Source: an uncultured SAR116 cluster alpha proteobacterium
GTDB taxonomy: Bacteria; Pseudomonadota; Alphaproteobacteria; Puniceispirillales; GCA-002684695
NCBI GenBank assembly: GCA_902539295.1
Contig: CACBIM010000003.1
Coordinates: forward strand, 1 to 62,904
Direction of reading: 5' to 3'
DNA length: 62,904 nucleotides
The translations under genes were made by a program, and so were the position numbers. The stretch's first letter is position 1, and each line of letters begins with the position of its first letter. Below the pieces are notes generated by a model. It was not told the DNA's origin, ran no database searches, and was given only the letters and a program-made list of their open reading frames with translations. Below are positions 17,140 to 30,077 of the stretch, one piece after another.

Positions 17140-17823
17140 TTAGTTTCTAACTTGTCCTGGTACTTCGTTTAATCTTTTTTCTTGGGCTAGTGGATCGTGC
17201 TCCACTATTTCACCTTTAAAAATCCACACTTTAATACCACATATACCATATGTTGTGTTAGCTTCAGCTTCTCCATAATCAACATCAGCTCGCAAAGTGT
17301 GAAGAGGAACCCTTCCTTCCCTGTACCATTCAGTTCTAGCTATTTCTGCACCACCGAGCCTACCAGCACAATTTATTCTAACACCTGCAGCTCCAAGCCT
17401 CATTGCTGATTGAACAGATCTTTTCATAGCTCTTCTAAAAGCAACCCTTCGTTCAAGTTGCTGGGCTATGTTTTCAGCAACTAACTTTGCATCTGTTTCT
17501 GGTTTTCTAATTTCCATAATATTTAAGCTTACTTCCATACCAAGCTTTTTACTTAATTCATTCTTCAGTTTCTCTATATCTTGACCTTTTTTACCAATAA
17601 TAAGACCAGGCCTACCTGAATAAATTGAAACTCTAGCTCTTCCTGCGGGTCGCTCAATTACAACTTTACTTACAGCTGCTGCTTTTAATTTTTCCATCAG
17701 ATATTTTCTTACATTAAGATCTTTATGGAGAAGGTCTGAGTAGTTTTTTTCAGCAAACCATCTACTGTCCCATGTTCTATTTATACCCAACCTTAAACCA
17801 ATAGGTTTAACTTTTTGACCCAT
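17140..17823 (-). CDS. rpsC: 30S ribosomal protein S3
   Basis: S3 shapes the mRNA entry tunnel. From [20 protein letters not shown] the protein shows the KH domain ([19 protein letters not shown]) and the C-terminal [20 protein letters not shown] and [20 protein letters not shown] chose the ATG at 17823, the universal MGQK start, with GAGG about eight bases upstream; the frame itself opens at 17850. The start overlaps the rplV end by 17 bases. Confidence 0.97.
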   Translation of the reverse strand: MGQKVKPIGLRLGINRTWDSRWFAEKNYSDLLHKDLNVRKYLMEKLKAAAVSKVVIERPAGRARVSIYSGRPGLIIGKKGQDIEKLKNELSKKLGMEVSLNIMEIRKPETDAKLVAENIAQQLERRVAFRRAMKRSVQSAMRLGAAGVRINCAGRLGGAEIARTEWYREGRVPLHTLRADVDYGEAEANTTYGICGIKVWIFKGEIVEHDPLAQEKRLNEVPGQVRN

Positions 17824-18202
17824 TACTGTCATCCTCTTTTTCGTGAACAATTATACTTAAATGAGAAAAAGGTTTCAAAATTCTCGAAGCTCTACCCCTT
17901 GCTCTGGCTCTCATTCTTTTCATAACTAAACCTTTACCAACAAAAGCCTCTTTTACAAAAAGCTTATCAACATCTAAGCCATGATTATTTTCTGCATTGG
18001 CAATAGCTGACTGAAGTACTTTTTTTACCTCAGAAGATATTCTTTTTTTAGAAAATGTTAGATTAGCAATAGCTTTTGAAGCTTCAATACCTCTTATTGA
18101 TTGTGCTACAAGATTAAGTTTTTGAGGACTTATTCTTATATTTCTTCCAATAGAAATTGCTTCATTATCTAAAATTCTTTTTGGGTTTGTTTTCTGACTC
18201 AT
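17807..18202 (-). CDS. rplV: 50S ribosomal protein L22
   Basis: L22 lines the exit tunnel, with a beta-hairpin whose tip is involved in macrolide resistance and nascent-chain arrest. In 131 residues are [17 protein letters not shown], the [20 protein letters not shown] helix and the hairpin [19 protein letters not shown]. The C-terminal tail is extended by a polar stretch ([12 protein letters not shown]). Confidence 0.97.
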   Translation of the reverse strand: MSQKTNPKRILDNEAISIGRNIRISPQKLNLVAQSIRGIEASKAIANLTFSKKRISSEVKKVLQSAIANAENNHGLDVDKLFVKEAFVGKGLVMKRMRARARGRASRILKPFSHLSIIVHEKEDDSNGSKS

Positions 18203-18208
18203 TTAAAC

Positions 18209-18484
18209 CTACTTTTTAGCTTTCTTATCTGCAGCATGACCATAATAAGTTCTAGTTGGAGAAAATTCACCTAATTTCAATCCGACCATGTTTTCTGTAA
18301 CCATTACAGGTATAAATTTTTTACCATTGTGAACTCCGAATGTAAGTCCAACAAACTGAGGTATAATAGTAGATCTTCTTGACCAAGTTTTTATCACGTC
18401 ATTTCTTCCTGATTCACGTGATTTTTCTGCTTTTTTCAACAAATTCCCATCAACAAATGGGCCTTTCCACACAGATCTAGACAA
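18209..18484 (-). CDS. rpsS: 30S ribosomal protein S19
   Basis: S19 lies in the 30S head near S13. [18 protein letters not shown] is followed by [30 protein letters not shown] and the [21 protein letters not shown] end. The 91 residues are typical. It is the 12-base downstream neighbour of rplB. Confidence 0.98.
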   Translation of the reverse strand: MSRSVWKGPFVDGNLLKKAEKSRESGRNDVIKTWSRRSTIIPQFVGLTFGVHNGKKFIPVMVTENMVGLKLGEFSPTRTYYGHAADKKAKK

Positions 18485-18496
18485 ATTTAAGTCTCC

Positions 18497-19321
18497 CTAT
18501 ACTTTTCTTCTTCGGATAATTAGTCTATCCGTTTTTTTATTTGACCTTGTTCTTTTACCTTTAGTAGGTTTGCCCCATGGTGTCACAGGATGTCTTCCTC
18601 CAGATGTTCTACCCTCACCTCCACCATGTGGATGATCAATTGGATTCATTGCAACACCTCTAACATGTGGTCTTTTTCCTAACCACCTCGATCTACCTGC
18701 TTTACCATCATTAGTATTTTTATTATCTGGGTTAGATACTGATCCCACTGTTGCCATGCATGATGACAAAACTAATCTTACCTCACCAGAGGTAAGACGG
18801 AGTATTGAGTGACCTTGATCACGTCCTATTAATTGAACATAAGTTCCTGCAGCTCTTGCTAACTGGCCTCCTTTTCCTGGTTTAAGTTCAACATTATGCA
18901 ATAATGTTCCAAGAGGAATAGATGAAATTGGCATTGCATTTCCAGGCTTTATATCAACTTTGTTACCAGAAATAACATTATCACCAATACTAATTTTTTG
19001 TGGCGCAATTATATAGGATTTTTCACCATCTTCGTATTGAATCAATGCTATAAAAGATGATCTATTTGGATCATACTCAATTCTTTCTATAGTGGCAAAC
19101 ATATCATGTTTAATTCTTTTAAAGTCTATAATTCTATATTTTCTTTTATGACCACCACCACGATGCCATGATGTAACCCTGCCAGTATTATTTCGACCGC
19201 CAGTTTTACTTAAGCCAACTGTAAGAGTTTTTTCTGGTTGACCATTATGCAGATCATTTCTTGAAACAGTAACTAATTGTCTTTGACCTGGCGATGTTGG
19301 TTTGTAATTTTTTAGGGCCAT
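18497..19321 (-). CDS. rplB: 50S ribosomal protein L2
   Basis: L2 is needed for subunit joining and peptidyl transfer. Of its 274 residues, the diagnostic ones are [34 protein letters not shown] and the near-C-terminal [20 protein letters not shown], which contains the universally conserved His implicated at the active centre. Full-length and ordinary. Confidence 0.98.
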   Translation of the reverse strand: MALKNYKPTSPGQRQLVTVSRNDLHNGQPEKTLTVGLSKTGGRNNTGRVTSWHRGGGHKRKYRIIDFKRIKHDMFATIERIEYDPNRSSFIALIQYEDGEKSYIIAPQKISIGDNVISGNKVDIKPGNAMPISSIPLGTLLHNVELKPGKGGQLARAAGTYVQLIGRDQGHSILRLTSGEVRLVLSSCMATVGSVSNPDNKNTNDGKAGRSRWLGKRPHVRGVAMNPIDHPHGGGEGRTSGGRHPVTPWGKPTKGKRTRSNKKTDRLIIRRRKV

Positions 19322-19327
19322 AACTTA

Positions 19328-19660
19328 CTAAACTCCCAAACTTAGATCTATAGATTGACCCTTGGGCAAGCTAATTATAGCCTTTTTATAATCAGACCTT
19401 TTGCCAACTTTACCTTTAAATACTTTAGTTTTACCCTTTACACGTATAATGTTAACAGAATCAGCTTTTACTCCATAAATAAGTTCTATTGATTTCTTAA
19501 TATCGATTTTGTTTGAATTTATATTAACAAGGAAAACAATTTGATTATTCTCAGAAAGAATAGTTGATTTTTCAGTTACTACAGGCTTCAAAATAACATT
19601 GAATGCTTTTTCTTTACTTAAATTATTCTTTATTAAATTTTTTATCGTACTTGGGTTCAA
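19328..19660 (-). CDS. rplW: 50S ribosomal protein L23
   Basis: L23 is the trigger factor and SRP docking protein at the tunnel exit. The 110-residue protein has VILKPVVTEKSTILSENNQIV, then IDIKKSIELIYGVKADSVN and a GKRSDYKKAIISL strand. An N-terminal extension of about 15 residues precedes the conserved start. It overlaps rplD by four bases. Confidence 0.95.
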   Translation of the reverse strand: MNPSTIKNLIKNNLSKEKAFNVILKPVVTEKSTILSENNQIVFLVNINSNKIDIKKSIELIYGVKADSVNIIRVKGKTKVFKGKVGKRSDYKKAIISLPKGQSIDLSLGV

Positions 19661-20274
19661 ATTAATCTCTCCTCAAGTTTTTTTATAGCTGCCTCTGTTA
19701 TTATTAATTTTTTATGCTTAAGAATGTCATAAACATTTGCTCCTAATTCTGAAATAACAATAGAATTTGGTATATTTTTAATTGCCCTAACAAATGAGAC
19801 AGACGCATCATCGTTTTGAATAATACAGCAAGAAGTTATTTTTAAGGTAGTAAACATTTTTTTTAAAGATGATGTTTTTCCGTTACAATCTAACTTATCA
19901 ACAATTATTAGATTATCATTTTTTACTTTTGAAGAAAGCACGGATTTGAGGCCTAATTTTCTAATTTTTTTATTTAATTTATGGCTATGGCTTCTAACAA
20001 CTGGTCCATGCACAACTCCACCACCGCGAAATTGAACAACACTATTTGCACCACGCCTAGCTCTACCAGTACCCTTTTGTTTAAATGCTTTTGATTTTGT
20101 TAAGCTAATTTCAGACCTTGATAACACAGAATGAGAGCCAACTCTTTTTTTGGACAATTGCCAATTAACAACTCTGGATATTATGTCTTCTCTAGGCTCA
20201 ATATTAAAAATATCGTCTTTCAAAGATATATTACCAGCCTTTTTACCGTCAATTTTAATTATATCAACTTTCAT
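19657..20274 (-). CDS. rplD: 50S ribosomal protein L4
   Basis: L4 reaches into the exit tunnel and, in E. coli, represses the S10 operon. The 205 residues contain [42 protein letters not shown] (in two overlapping pieces) and [19 protein letters not shown]. The extended loop is intact. It overlaps rplC by four bases and rplW by four, so the three are coupled. Confidence 0.97.
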   Translation of the reverse strand: MKVDIIKIDGKKAGNISLKDDIFNIEPREDIISRVVNWQLSKKRVGSHSVLSRSEISLTKSKAFKQKGTGRARRGANSVVQFRGGGVVHGPVVRSHSHKLNKKIRKLGLKSVLSSKVKNDNLIIVDKLDCNGKTSSLKKMFTTLKITSCCIIQNDDASVSFVRAIKNIPNSIVISELGANVYDILKHKKLIITEAAIKKLEERLI

Positions 20275-21116
20275 TTTTCTATTGTGTCATTTGATTTTTC
20301 AGTTTTAGATGTTTGGTCATTTTGGCCTAGATCTATTGATGATTCTTCATCATTATTTTCTTTTTTGGCTATATTATCTGATTTATCTTTATCTTCGTTC
20401 TTTACTACATCATTAACATTTTTTGATTCAAAGACTTTATTATTTTCTAATAAACCTGCTGGATAAGGGGCACCTTCAGGTAACTTAGACTTAATAGCAT
20501 CTTTAATGTAAACAAAACCACCTTTTGAACCTGGTATTGATCCCTTAATTAAAATCAATCCTTCATCATTATCAATTGAAACTATAGATAGATTTTGTGT
20601 TGTTATTCTCTTATTGCCAAGTTGACCAGCCATTTTTTTTCCTTTAAAAACTTTACCAGGATCTTGGCATTGACCAGTAGAACCATGAGCTCTATGTGAA
20701 ATAGATACTCCATGTGAAGCCCTTAAGCCAGCAAAATTATGTCTTTTCATAGCTCCAGCGAAACCCTTGCCTTTAGATGATCCAATTACATCAACTTTTT
20801 GGCCAGTAACAAAATGGTTTACACCAATAATTTGACCAACATCAATTAAAGCATCTTCAGAAACCTTAAATTCTGCAATTTTTTCCTTGGGTTCAATATT
20901 AGATTTTGCAAAATGTCCTCTTTCAGCCTTGCTAATGTTTTTTGCTTTTTTAGTTCCAAAACCAATTTGCAATGCGTTATATCCGTGAACATCATTTGTT
21001 TTTTTGGATATAACTTGGCAATTATCCATTTTCAAAACCGACACTGGAACTGATTGTCCATCATCACCAAATATTCTAGTCATGCCAATTTTTTTAGCTA
21101 TTAATCCACATCTCAT
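20271..21116 (-). CDS. rplC: 50S ribosomal protein L3 with extended acidic tail
   Basis: L3 helps form the peptidyl transferase centre. The conserved part (about 1-215) shows [38 protein letters not shown] with the methylatable Gln region [19 protein letters not shown], and [17 protein letters not shown]. After about residue 225 the protein continues for some 50 residues rich in Asp, Glu, Lys, Asn and Ser with no hydrophobic core. This makes 281 residues against about 210 in E. coli. Extended tails occur in alphaproteobacterial L3; this one looks disordered. Confidence 0.97.
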   Translation of the reverse strand: MRCGLIAKKIGMTRIFGDDGQSVPVSVLKMDNCQVISKKTNDVHGYNALQIGFGTKKAKNISKAERGHFAKSNIEPKEKIAEFKVSEDALIDVGQIIGVNHFVTGQKVDVIGSSKGKGFAGAMKRHNFAGLRASHGVSISHRAHGSTGQCQDPGKVFKGKKMAGQLGNKRITTQNLSIVSIDNDEGLILIKGSIPGSKGGFVYIKDAIKSKLPEGAPYPAGLLENNKVFESKNVNDVVKNEDKDKSDNIAKKENNDEESSIDLGQNDQTSKTEKSNDTIEK

Positions 21117-21124
21117 GATAAAAC

Positions 21125-21433
21125 CTATAATTTAATTTCCACATCTACCCCAGCAGCAAGGTCTAACTTCATTAGTGCATCAACAGTTTGTGGAGTAGGA
21201 TCAACTATATCTAAAACTCTCTTATGTGTTCTCATCTCGAATTGTTCTCGACTCTTTTTATTAACATGCGGAGATCTTAAAACAGTGAATTTTTTTATTG
21301 ATGTTGGAAGTGGAATAGGTCCATTAACATTAGCCCCTGTTCTTTTTGCAGTGTTTACTATTTCTCCCGTAGACTGATCAAGAACACGAAAATCATACGC
21401 TCTAAGTTTTATTCTTATTTTTTGGTGTTCCAT
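21125..21433 (-). CDS. rpsJ: 30S ribosomal protein S10
   Basis: S10 is in the 30S head and, with NusB, acts in antitermination. In 102 residues are [40 protein letters not shown], then [16 protein letters not shown]. It follows tuf after 37 bases with no separate promoter visible, consistent with one continuous transcript. Confidence 0.98.
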   Translation of the reverse strand: MEHQKIRIKLRAYDFRVLDQSTGEIVNTAKRTGANVNGPIPLPTSIKKFTVLRSPHVNKKSREQFEMRTHKRVLDIVDPTPQTVDALMKLDLAAGVDVEIKL

Positions 21434-21470
21434 TTCAATATTCTTTCAGTCTTTTATATATCCATTAATC

Positions 21471-22661
21471 CTAAGCAGAGATAGAGGCTACAACTCCTGC
21501 ACCCACTGTTCGTCCACCTTCACGGATAGCAAACCTTAGTCCATCATCCATAGCTATTGGCGCTATCAACTCAACTTCCATACTGATGTTATCACCTGGC
21601 ATTACCATTTCTGTACCCTCTGGCAATATCACTGAACCTGTCACATCTGTTGTTCTAAAGTAAAACTGTGGCCTGTAATTACTGAAGAAAGGTGTATGAC
21701 GCCCCCCCTCATCTTTTGTCAATATGTAAGCTTCAGCCTTAAACTTTGTATGAGGTGTAATTGATCCTGGCTTCGCCAATACCTGGCCTCTTTCAACTTC
21801 TTCTCTCTTTGTACCTCGAAGAAGAACTCCTACGTTATCTCCAGCCTCACCTTGATCAAGTAACTTACGGAACATCTCAACACCTGTACAGGTTGTCTTT
21901 TGTGTCTCTCTAATACCAATGATCTCAATTTCCTCGTTAACATTTACAACACCACGCTCAATACGGCCTGTCACAACTGTACCACGACCTGATATTGAGA
22001 ACACATCCTCAATCGGCATCAAAAATGGCTGATCTTTTGGTCTGTCTGGAGTTGGAATATACTCATCAACAGCTTTCATAAGCTCTAAAATCTTCTCTTT
22101 ACCAATATTATCGTCTTTACCTTCAAGAGCCGCTAAAGCAGAACCTGAAATAATTGGAATGTCATCACCTGGAAATTCATATGAAGATAATAATTCACGC
22201 ACTTCTAATTCAACTAATTCTAATAGCTCTGCATCATCAACCTGATCAACTTTATTCAAGAAGACAGCCAGTGCTGGCACACCAACCTGACGTGCTAGTA
22301 GAATATGTTCACGTGTTTGAGGCATTGGGCCGTCTGCTGCAGAGACAACTAAAATACCACCATCCATTTGAGCAGCACCTGTAATCATGTTCTTAACATA
22401 GTCAGCGTGACCAGGACAATCTACATGTGCATAGTGCCTGTTATCAGTTTCATACTCAACATGAGCAGTTGAGATTGTAATACCACGCTCTCTTTCTTCT
22501 GGCGCTTTATCAATTTCATCATATGCCTGAAACTCTGCTCCACCTGCTTCAGCTAATACCTTAGTAATTGCAGCAGTTAGAGTTGTTTTACCGTGGTCAA
22601 CATGCCCTATTGTACCAATGTTGGCATGGGGTTTGGAACGATCGAATTTTTCTTTGGACAT
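21471..22661 (-). CDS. tuf: elongation factor Tu
   Basis: EF-Tu delivers aminoacyl-tRNA to the ribosome as a GTP complex. The GTPase motifs are [10 protein letters not shown] (G1), [12 protein letters not shown] (G2), DCPGHADYV (G3), NKVD (G4) and SGSALAAL (G5), followed by the two beta-barrel domains, with [13 protein letters not shown] in the second. At 396 residues it is complete. This is the only tuf copy in the window. Confidence 0.99.
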   Translation of the reverse strand: MSKEKFDRSKPHANIGTIGHVDHGKTTLTAAITKVLAEAGGAEFQAYDEIDKAPEERERGITISTAHVEYETDNRHYAHVDCPGHADYVKNMITGAAQMDGGILVVSAADGPMPQTREHILLARQVGVPALAVFLNKVDQVDDAELLELVELEVRELLSSYEFPGDDIPIISGSALAALEGKDDNIGKEKILELMKAVDEYIPTPDRPKDQPFLMPIEDVFSISGRGTVVTGRIERGVVNVNEEIEIIGIRETQKTTCTGVEMFRKLLDQGEAGDNVGVLLRGTKREEVERGQVLAKPGSITPHTKFKAEAYILTKDEGGRHTPFFSNYRPQFYFRTTDVTGSVILPEGTEMVMPGDNISMEVELIAPIAMDDGLRFAIREGGRTVGAGVVASISA

Positions 22662-22689
22662 ATATTAACCTTTCTTAAAAATATATTTA

Positions 22690-24828
22690 TTAAGCCATTT
22701 TCGCTATCACTTCATCAGCGACCGCTTGAGGAACTTGATCATAATGATCGAATTGCATTGTAAATTGAGCCCTTCCTTGGCTCATTGATCTTAATGTGTT
22801 TACATAACCAAACATATTAGCTAATGGTACCATACAGTCTATTACCCTAGCATTGCCTCGTTGATCCATTCCACCAACATTACCCCTACGACTATTTAGA
22901 TCACCAATAATATCTCCCATATATTCTTCTGGTGTAACGACCTCAACTTTCATAATTGGCTCTAGAAGTTTTGCAGCAGCTTTGTTCATAGCCTCTCTAA
23001 ATGCAGCACGAGCTGCGATTTCAAAAGCTAAAACAGATGAGTCCACGTCATGGCTTGCACCATCAACTAATTCAGCTTTAAAATCTATAACTGGAAAACC
23101 AGCAACTACACCTGTTTCTTTTTGAATTTTAATTCCCTTTTCAACACCAGGTATATATTCTTTAGGAACATTCCCGCCGACTACAGAATTTTTAAAACTA
23201 TAACCATCCTCTTTATCAGGAGTAAAAATCATCTTTATTCTAGCAAATTGTCCTGCACCACCTGATTGTTTCTTGTGTGTGTAATCAACTTCAACTTCTT
23301 TTGTAATAGTTTCACGATAAGCAACTTGAGGGGCTCCTATATTGGCCTCAACTTTAAATTCCCTTTTTAATCTGTCTATTAATATATCTAGGTGAAGTTC
23401 TCCCATTCCCTTCATAATGGTCTGTCCTGACTCAAGGTCAGTGGACACTCTAAAAGATGGGTCTTCGGCAGCAAGCCTAGCTAAACCTGCAGACATTTTT
23501 TCTTGGTCATTTTTTGATTTTGGTTCAACTGCAATCTCAATAACAGGATCAGGAAATGTCATTGTTTCTAAAACTACAGAATTTACTGCATCACATAAAG
23601 TATCCCCAGTAGTTGTTTCTTTCAAACCAGCCAATGCAACAATATCACCAGCATAAGCTTCATCAATTTCTTCGCGATCTTTTGAATGCATTACCATCAT
23701 TCTACCAACTCGTTCTTTTTTACCCTTAGTAGAATTTAAAATTGAATCACCTTTTCTGAGAATGCCAGAATAAATTCTAACAAATGTTAAGGATCCTACA
23801 AATGGATCGTTCATAATTTTAAATGCAAGACCAGATAATGGCTCATCATCAGAAGGTTTTCTGATTATGTTTCGAGTTTCAGAAATATCACCTGGTTTAA
23901 ATCCCTCATATGGAGGAACATCAAGAGGACCTGGCAAATAATCAATTACAGCATTTAACATGGGTTGAACACCTTTGTTTTTAAAAGCGGATCCACATAA
24001 CACAGGCACAAAAGACATTGATAATGTGCCTTTTCTTATAAGAATATGAAGATCATCAACAGAAGGCTCTTCTCCTTCAAGAAACCTTTCTGTCCACTCA
24101 TCATCTTGTTCAACAGCTGTTTCTATCATTTGAGCTCTTAGTTCATCTGCTTTATTTTTTAATTCGGGCCTTATATCTCTTATCTCCCATGAGGCTCCTA
24201 AATCTTCACTTTTCCAAACCCACTCTTTCATTGTAATTAAATTAACAATACCTTCAAAATTATTTTCTGAACCGATAGGTATGTTTATTGGTAAAGCAAC
24301 AGCACCTGTTCTATCTTTAATCATGCTTACACAGTTAAAATAATCAGCCCCTATTTTATCCATCTTATTTACAAATACTATTCTAGGAACCTTATATCGA
24401 TCAGCTTGCCTCCATACAGTTTCAGTTTGAGGCTCAATACCAGCATTTGCATCAAGAACACAAACAGCACCATCCAATACAGCTAATGATCTTTCAACTT
24501 CAATTGTAAAATCAACATGGCCTGGGGTATCTATTATGTTAAGGCGAAATTTTGCTGCTTCAGGGTCACTACCATATCTTGGATCAGCAGTTGTGCCATC
24601 ATCTGTATTATACCAAAAACAAGTTGTTGCGGCAGAAGTAATTGTAATTCCTCTTTCCTGCTCTTGTTCCATCCAATCCATGGTTGCAGCACCGTCATGA
24701 ACTTCACCAATTTTATAACTTTTACCAGTATAATATAAAATTCTCTCTGATGTAGTTGTTTTGCCAGCATCAATATGTGCCATTATTCCAAAATTTCTAT
24801 ATCTTTCTAAATTATTTTGTCTAGACAT
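22690..24828 (-). CDS. fusA: elongation factor G
   Basis: EF-G is the GTPase that drives translocation. From [20 protein letters not shown] it reads G1 [13 protein letters not shown]2 [13 protein letters not shown]3 DTPGHVDFT and G4 NKMDKIG; domain IV contains the [11 protein letters not shown] stretch. The open frame extends 26 codons further to 24906, but the ATG at 24828 with AAGG eight bases upstream matches the family start and gives 712 residues. The upstream extension would overlap rpsG. Confidence 0.98.
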   Translation of the reverse strand: MSRQNNLERYRNFGIMAHIDAGKTTTSERILYYTGKSYKIGEVHDGAATMDWMEQEQERGITITSAATTCFWYNTDDGTTADPRYGSDPEAAKFRLNIIDTPGHVDFTIEVERSLAVLDGAVCVLDANAGIEPQTETVWRQADRYKVPRIVFVNKMDKIGADYFNCVSMIKDRTGAVALPINIPIGSENNFEGIVNLITMKEWVWKSEDLGASWEIRDIRPELKNKADELRAQMIETAVEQDDEWTERFLEGEEPSVDDLHILIRKGTLSMSFVPVLCGSAFKNKGVQPMLNAVIDYLPGPLDVPPYEGFKPGDISETRNIIRKPSDDEPLSGLAFKIMNDPFVGSLTFVRIYSGILRKGDSILNSTKGKKERVGRMMVMHSKDREEIDEAYAGDIVALAGLKETTTGDTLCDAVNSVVLETMTFPDPVIEIAVEPKSKNDQEKMSAGLARLAAEDPSFRVSTDLESGQTIMKGMGELHLDILIDRLKREFKVEANIGAPQVAYRETITKEVEVDYTHKKQSGGAGQFARIKMIFTPDKEDGYSFKNSVVGGNVPKEYIPGVEKGIKIQKETGVVAGFPVIDFKAELVDGASHDVDSSVLAFEIAARAAFREAMNKAAAKLLEPIMKVEVVTPEEYMGDIIGDLNSRRGNVGGMDQRGNARVIDCMVPLANMFGYVNTLRSMSQGRAQFTMQFDHYDQVPQAVADEVIAKMA

Positions 24829-24847
24829 GAAGCAAACCTTAAAAATG

Positions 24848-25701
<854 letters not shown>

Positions 25702-25798
25702 TAGTCAAAGCTCCAAAGGATTTATAAATATTTTTATAATAAACAACAAATTTAGCGTCTAAACAGTTTAATATTTACCACCTAAATTTGATTTTGGG

Positions 25799-25827
25799 AT
25801 AATATTTTATCAAACATATTATGTCAA
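25799..25827 (-). promoter_or_regulatory. sigma70-type promoter for rpsL-rpsG-fusA-tuf
   Basis: On the complementary strand TTGACA (25822-25827), a 17-base spacer and TATTAT (25799-25804) form a near-consensus housekeeping promoter. It lies in the 179-base gap between rpoC and rpsL and would give a leader of roughly 90 bases. It would let the str/S10/spc/alpha block be transcribed independently of rpoBC. No strong rho-independent terminator is visible between the rpoC stop and this promoter. Confidence 0.65.
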
Positions 25828-25880
25828 ACAATAAATTAATAAATTTAAAATTTTGTGAAATTTAAATGAAAGTTAATCTC

Positions 25881-28800
25881 TTATTCTTCGGGCGACCCTT
25901 CTAATTCCAAATTTTCAGCATTATCCTTAATTGCTTGCTCTCTTTCAATCTTTATTTGTTTATCATTTTCGAAAGCTAACTTTCTAAGTTTATTCATGAC
26001 ACTCCCTGTACCAGCTGGAATCAACCTGCCCACAATAACATTTTCCTTTAAACCATCTAAATTATCTTTTTTTCCAGAAACGGCTGCTTCAGTTAAAACT
26101 CTTGTTGTTTCTTGAAAAGATGCAGCAGAAATGAATGATTTTGTTTGAAGTGATGCCTTTGTTATTCCTAATAATAAAGGAGTGGCCTCAGCAGGTTTAA
26201 GTCCCTTTGAGATCAAATCTTTATTACAATCTAATAAATCTTTTGTGTAAACTTGTTCTCCAGTCAGATATGTAGAATCACCAACTTCTATAATTTCACT
26301 TTTTTGAAGCATCTGCCTAACAACAGTTTCAATATGTTTATCGTCAATTTTTACACCCTGTAGTCTATATACATCTTGAACCTCTTTTATTAGAAATTCA
26401 GCCAACTTTTCAAGCCCAAGTATTCGCAAAATATCATGTGGAACAGGATTACCATCTAATAACATATCACCTTTTCTTACATAATCGCCTTCTTGAACTG
26501 TAAGCATTTTTCCTTTTGGTATAAGCAAATCAACAACTTCCTTATTTTTATCAGTTGGGACTATTTTGATTTTCCTTTTACTTTTATAATCAGTTGAAAA
26601 CTCTATATATCCTTCTTCTTCAGCTATAATGGCAGCATCTTTTGGTATTCTAGCTTCAAATAACTCTGCAACCCTTGGCAAACCTCCAGTTATATCTCTC
26701 GTTTTAAGAGTGTCTCTTGGTATACGTGCAAGCACATCACCAGCACTTACTTTTTGACCATTTTCAACAGACAAAATAGCACCTGGAGATAGAAAACTAC
26801 GAGCCTCAATACCATTTTCTAAAACAACAACTTCACCTTTTTCATCTCTTAAAGTTATTCTAGGCCTTAAATTTGCCCCACCTGGTTGTGATTTCCAATC
26901 TTGAACAACGTTAGAAACAAAACCAGATTCTTCTGTGCTTTCAATCATTGATATTCCATCAATTAAATCCATGTAATTTGCTATACCACCAGCTTCGGTA
27001 ATTATAGGAGATGTATATGGATCCCATTCTACTAGCTTTTGACCAGCATCAACAGTATCTCCATCATCGATGTATAATTTAGCACCATATTGCAATCTGT
27101 ATCTCGCTCTATCTTTCCCTTTTTCATCTGTTAAAAATAATTCAGCCGATCTACTAAGAATAACATTGTTACCATCAGAAGCTTTAACTGTAGAAGCAGC
27201 CTCAAGCCTTACTTTGCCACTTATAGAAGCTTCTATGCTGCTTTGTTCAGCTTTGCTTTGAGCTGCCCCTCCAATATGAAATGTTCTCATTGTAAGTTGT
27301 GTTCCTGGCTCACCAATTGATTGAGCTGCAATAACACCAACAGCTTCACCTATGTTTACTAGTGTTCCACGAGCTAAGTCTCGTCCATAACATTTACTAC
27401 AAATACCAACTTTAGCCTCACACAAAAGTGGAGATCTAACCTGAATTTGATCTAATGAAGATTTTTCAATTAGGTCAACCAATTCTTCATCAATTATTTC
27501 ACCTTTCGAGCATAATTTAGCTTCGCTTATTTCATCTATTATATCTTCAGCTACTGTTCTGCCTAAAATTCTTTCACCAATAGATTCAATTACATCACCA
27601 CCTTCAATAATTGCTCTTATTGTTATAGAGTTTTGAGTTTCACAATCATCTATAGTTATAATACAATCTTGAGCAACATCTACCAATCTTCTTGTTAAAT
27701 ATCCAGAGTTTGCGGTTTTAAGAGCAGTATCAGCCAAACCTTTTCTTGCACCATGCGTTGAATTAAAATATTCAAGAACGTTTAGCCCTTCTTTAAATGA
27801 AGAAATAATAGGTGTTTCAATAATATCACCAGAAGGCTTAGCCATCAAACCTCTCATGCCTGCAAGCTGTTTAATTTGAGCTTGTGATCCTCTTGCTCCA
27901 GAATGGGCCATCATCCAGACAGAATTCACTGTTTTTCCAGGTTTATCAGTACTAATCTCTGCCATCATTTCATCAGCAAGATTGTCGGAAACACTAGTCC
28001 ATAGATCTATGACTTTATTGTATTTTTCCCTCTTCGTTATTAATCCATCTAAATACTGTTGCTCAAACTCTTTAACTTTGTCATCAGCATCTTTTACCAT
28101 AGCATTTTTTTTAATTGGCGTAGTCAAATCACTAATCCCAAAAGATATTCCTGATGAGCATGCTTGGTCAAAGCCCAAAGACATCATTTTATCAGCAAAA
28201 ATTACTGTATCTTTTTGACCACAATGACGATAAATGTAATCAATAACATTAGTAACTTGTTTTTTAGTCATTAATTGATTTAAAACATCAAAGTTAATTG
28301 ATGAATTTTGAGGTAAAATTTCAGATAGTTTTACTCTACCTGGAGTTGTATCAACTAATTTCACTTCTTGTTTACCATCTTTTGATGGATAATTCATTCT
28401 TGCCTTAATTTTAGCGTGTAATGATATCTCATTTGTGTTAAGAGCCATTAAAACTTCAGACTTATCGGCAAAAATCATACCATGGCCTTTTTCGTTTTCT
28501 CTAACCATTGTCATAAAATATAAACCTAAAATAATATCTTGAGATGGAACTATTATGGGCTTTCCATTTGCGGGAGACAAAATATTATTTGTTGACATCA
28601 TTAACACTCGAGCTTCAAGTTGAGATTCTATTGACAAAGGAACATGCACAGCCATTTGATCACCATCAAAATCAGCATTAAATGCAGTGCAAACTAGAGG
28701 GTGCAATCTTATAGCCTTACCTTCAACTAATATTGGTTCAAATGCTTGAACACCTAGTCTATGTAAAGTTGGGGCTCTATTCAACAACACTGGGTGCTCT

Positions 28801-30053
28801 CTGATCACCTCTTCAAGAATATCCCAGACTTCTGGACGGTCTTTTTCAACCATACGTTTAGCTGCCTTAATAGTTGTAGCCATCCCATAAAGCTCTAATT
28901 TAGCATATATAAATGGCTTAAATAGTTCGAGTGCCATCTTTTTTGGAAGGCCACATTGATGAAGTTTTAGATTTGGACCTACAACAATCACTGATCGCCC
29001 AGAATAATCAACTCTTTTTCCTAGTAAGTTTTGTCTAAAACGACCTTGTTTACCTTTAAGCATATCTGATAAAGACTTTAATGGCCTTTTATTAACACCT
29101 GTAATTACTCTGCCTCTTCTCCCATTATCAAATAAAGCATCAACAGATTCTTGTAACATACGTTTCTCATTACGAACAATTATATCTGGAGCCTTTAATT
29201 CGATAAGTCTTTTAAGTCTATTATTTCTATTAATTACCCTTCTATATAAATCATTTAAATCAGATGTAGCGAACCTTCCTCCATCTAACGGAACCAATGG
29301 CCTTAATTCAGGAGGTATTACAGGAACAACTTCTAAAATCATCCACTCAGGTCTACTATTAGATTGAATAAATGAATCAATAAGTTTTAATCTTTTTACA
29401 AGCTTCTTTCTTTTTACTTCTGAACCTGTTTCTTTTAATTCAGAACTAACTTTAACTCTTTCTTCGTCAAGATTAATTTTAGACAAAATGAATTGAATTG
29501 CCTCGGCTCCAATCATTGCTGTGAAAGAATCTTCTCCAAATTCTTCTAAACTTTCATAATATTCTTCTTCAGACAAAAGCTGACCAACTTTCAAATTTGT
29601 AAGTCCAGCGTCAATGACAATAAAATTCTCGAAATATAAAACTTTTTCTAAATCCTTCAATGTCATGTCAACAAGAAGACCAATTCTTGATGGAAGAGAT
29701 TTCAAAAACCAAATATGAGCAACTGGTGAAGCTAATTCTATATGCCCCATACGATCTCTTCTAACTTTTGATAAAGTTACTTCTACACCGCATTTTTCAC
29801 AAATAATTCCTCTATATTTCATCCTTTTATATTTGCCACACAAGCATTCATAATCCCTGACGGGACCAAAAATTCTAGAGCAAAAAAGACCATCTCTTTC
29901 CGGTTTAAATGTTCTATAGTTAATTGTTTCAGGTTTTTTTATTTCACCAAATGACCATGATCTTATTCTTTGAGGGGCTGAAATTGTCACTCTTATTTGG
30001 TCAAAGCTTTGAGGACTTTGTGCTTGAGAAAATGGATTTACAAGATCATTCAT
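25881..30053 (-). CDS. rpoC: DNA-directed RNA polymerase subunit beta'
   Basis: The beta' subunit carries the active-site metal loop [16 protein letters not shown]. The N-terminal zinc ribbon is [20 protein letters not shown]; the second zinc site has Cys residues in [16 protein letters not shown] and CETQN. The trigger-loop region [20 protein letters not shown] is present. At 1390 residues it is the normal proteobacterial length. It ends in an acidic tail (LELEGSPEE). It lies 24 bases after rpoB. Confidence 0.99.
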   Translation of the reverse strand: MNDLVNPFSQAQSPQSFDQIRVTISAPQRIRSWSFGEIKKPETINYRTFKPERDGLFCSRIFGPVRDYECLCGKYKRMKYRGIICEKCGVEVTLSKVRRDRMGHIELASPVAHIWFLKSLPSRIGLLVDMTLKDLEKVLYFENFIVIDAGLTNLKVGQLLSEEEYYESLEEFGEDSFTAMIGAEAIQFILSKINLDEERVKVSSELKETGSEVKRKKLVKRLKLIDSFIQSNSRPEWMILEVVPVIPPELRPLVPLDGGRFATSDLNDLYRRVINRNNRLKRLIELKAPDIIVRNEKRMLQESVDALFDNGRRGRVITGVNKRPLKSLSDMLKGKQGRFRQNLLGKRVDYSGRSVIVVGPNLKLHQCGLPKKMALELFKPFIYAKLELYGMATTIKAAKRMVEKDRPEVWDILEEVIREHPVLLNRAPTLHRLGVQAFEPILVEGKAIRLHPLVCTAFNADFDGDQMAVHVPLSIESQLEARVLMMSTNNILSPANGKPIIVPSQDIILGLYFMTMVRENEKGHGMIFADKSEVLMALNTNEISLHAKIKARMNYPSKDGKQEVKLVDTTPGRVKLSEILPQNSSINFDVLNQLMTKKQVTNVIDYIYRHCGQKDTVIFADKMMSLGFDQACSSGISFGISDLTTPIKKNAMVKDADDKVKEFEQQYLDGLITKREKYNKVIDLWTSVSDNLADEMMAEISTDKPGKTVNSVWMMAHSGARGSQAQIKQLAGMRGLMAKPSGDIIETPIISSFKEGLNVLEYFNSTHGARKGLADTALKTANSGYLTRRLVDVAQDCIITIDDCETQNSITIRAIIEGGDVIESIGERILGRTVAEDIIDEISEAKLCSKGEIIDEELVDLIEKSSLDQIQVRSPLLCEAKVGICSKCYGRDLARGTLVNIGEAVGVIAAQSIGEPGTQLTMRTFHIGGAAQSKAEQSSIEASISGKVRLEAASTVKASDGNNVILSRSAELFLTDEKGKDRARYRLQYGAKLYIDDGDTVDAGQKLVEWDPYTSPIITEAGGIANYMDLIDGISMIESTEESGFVSNVVQDWKSQPGGANLRPRITLRDEKGEVVVLENGIEARSFLSPGAILSVENGQKVSAGDVLARIPRDTLKTRDITGGLPRVAELFEARIPKDAAIIAEEEGYIEFSTDYKSKRKIKIVPTDKNKEVVDLLIPKGKMLTVQEGDYVRKGDMLLDGNPVPHDILRILGLEKLAEFLIKEVQDVYRLQGVKIDDKHIETVVRQMLQKSEIIEVGDSTYLTGEQVYTKDLLDCNKDLISKGLKPAEATPLLLGITKASLQTKSFISAASFQETTRVLTEAAVSGKKDNLDGLKENVIVGRLIPAGTGSVMNKLRKLAFENDKQIKIEREQAIKDNAENLELEGSPEE

Positions 30054-30077
30054 TTTATAAAACTCCTATTAAACTAA

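Noticed and set aside
15602-17409. Opposite-strand open frames across the ribosomal genes (for example 15602-15895 and 16744-17079)
   Set aside because: They are antisense shadows of conserved ribosomal genes, with no ribosome sites and no recognisable products.
22154-24773. Frames inside tuf and fusA on either strand
   Set aside because: They lie entirely within strongly conserved elongation-factor genes and have no supporting features.
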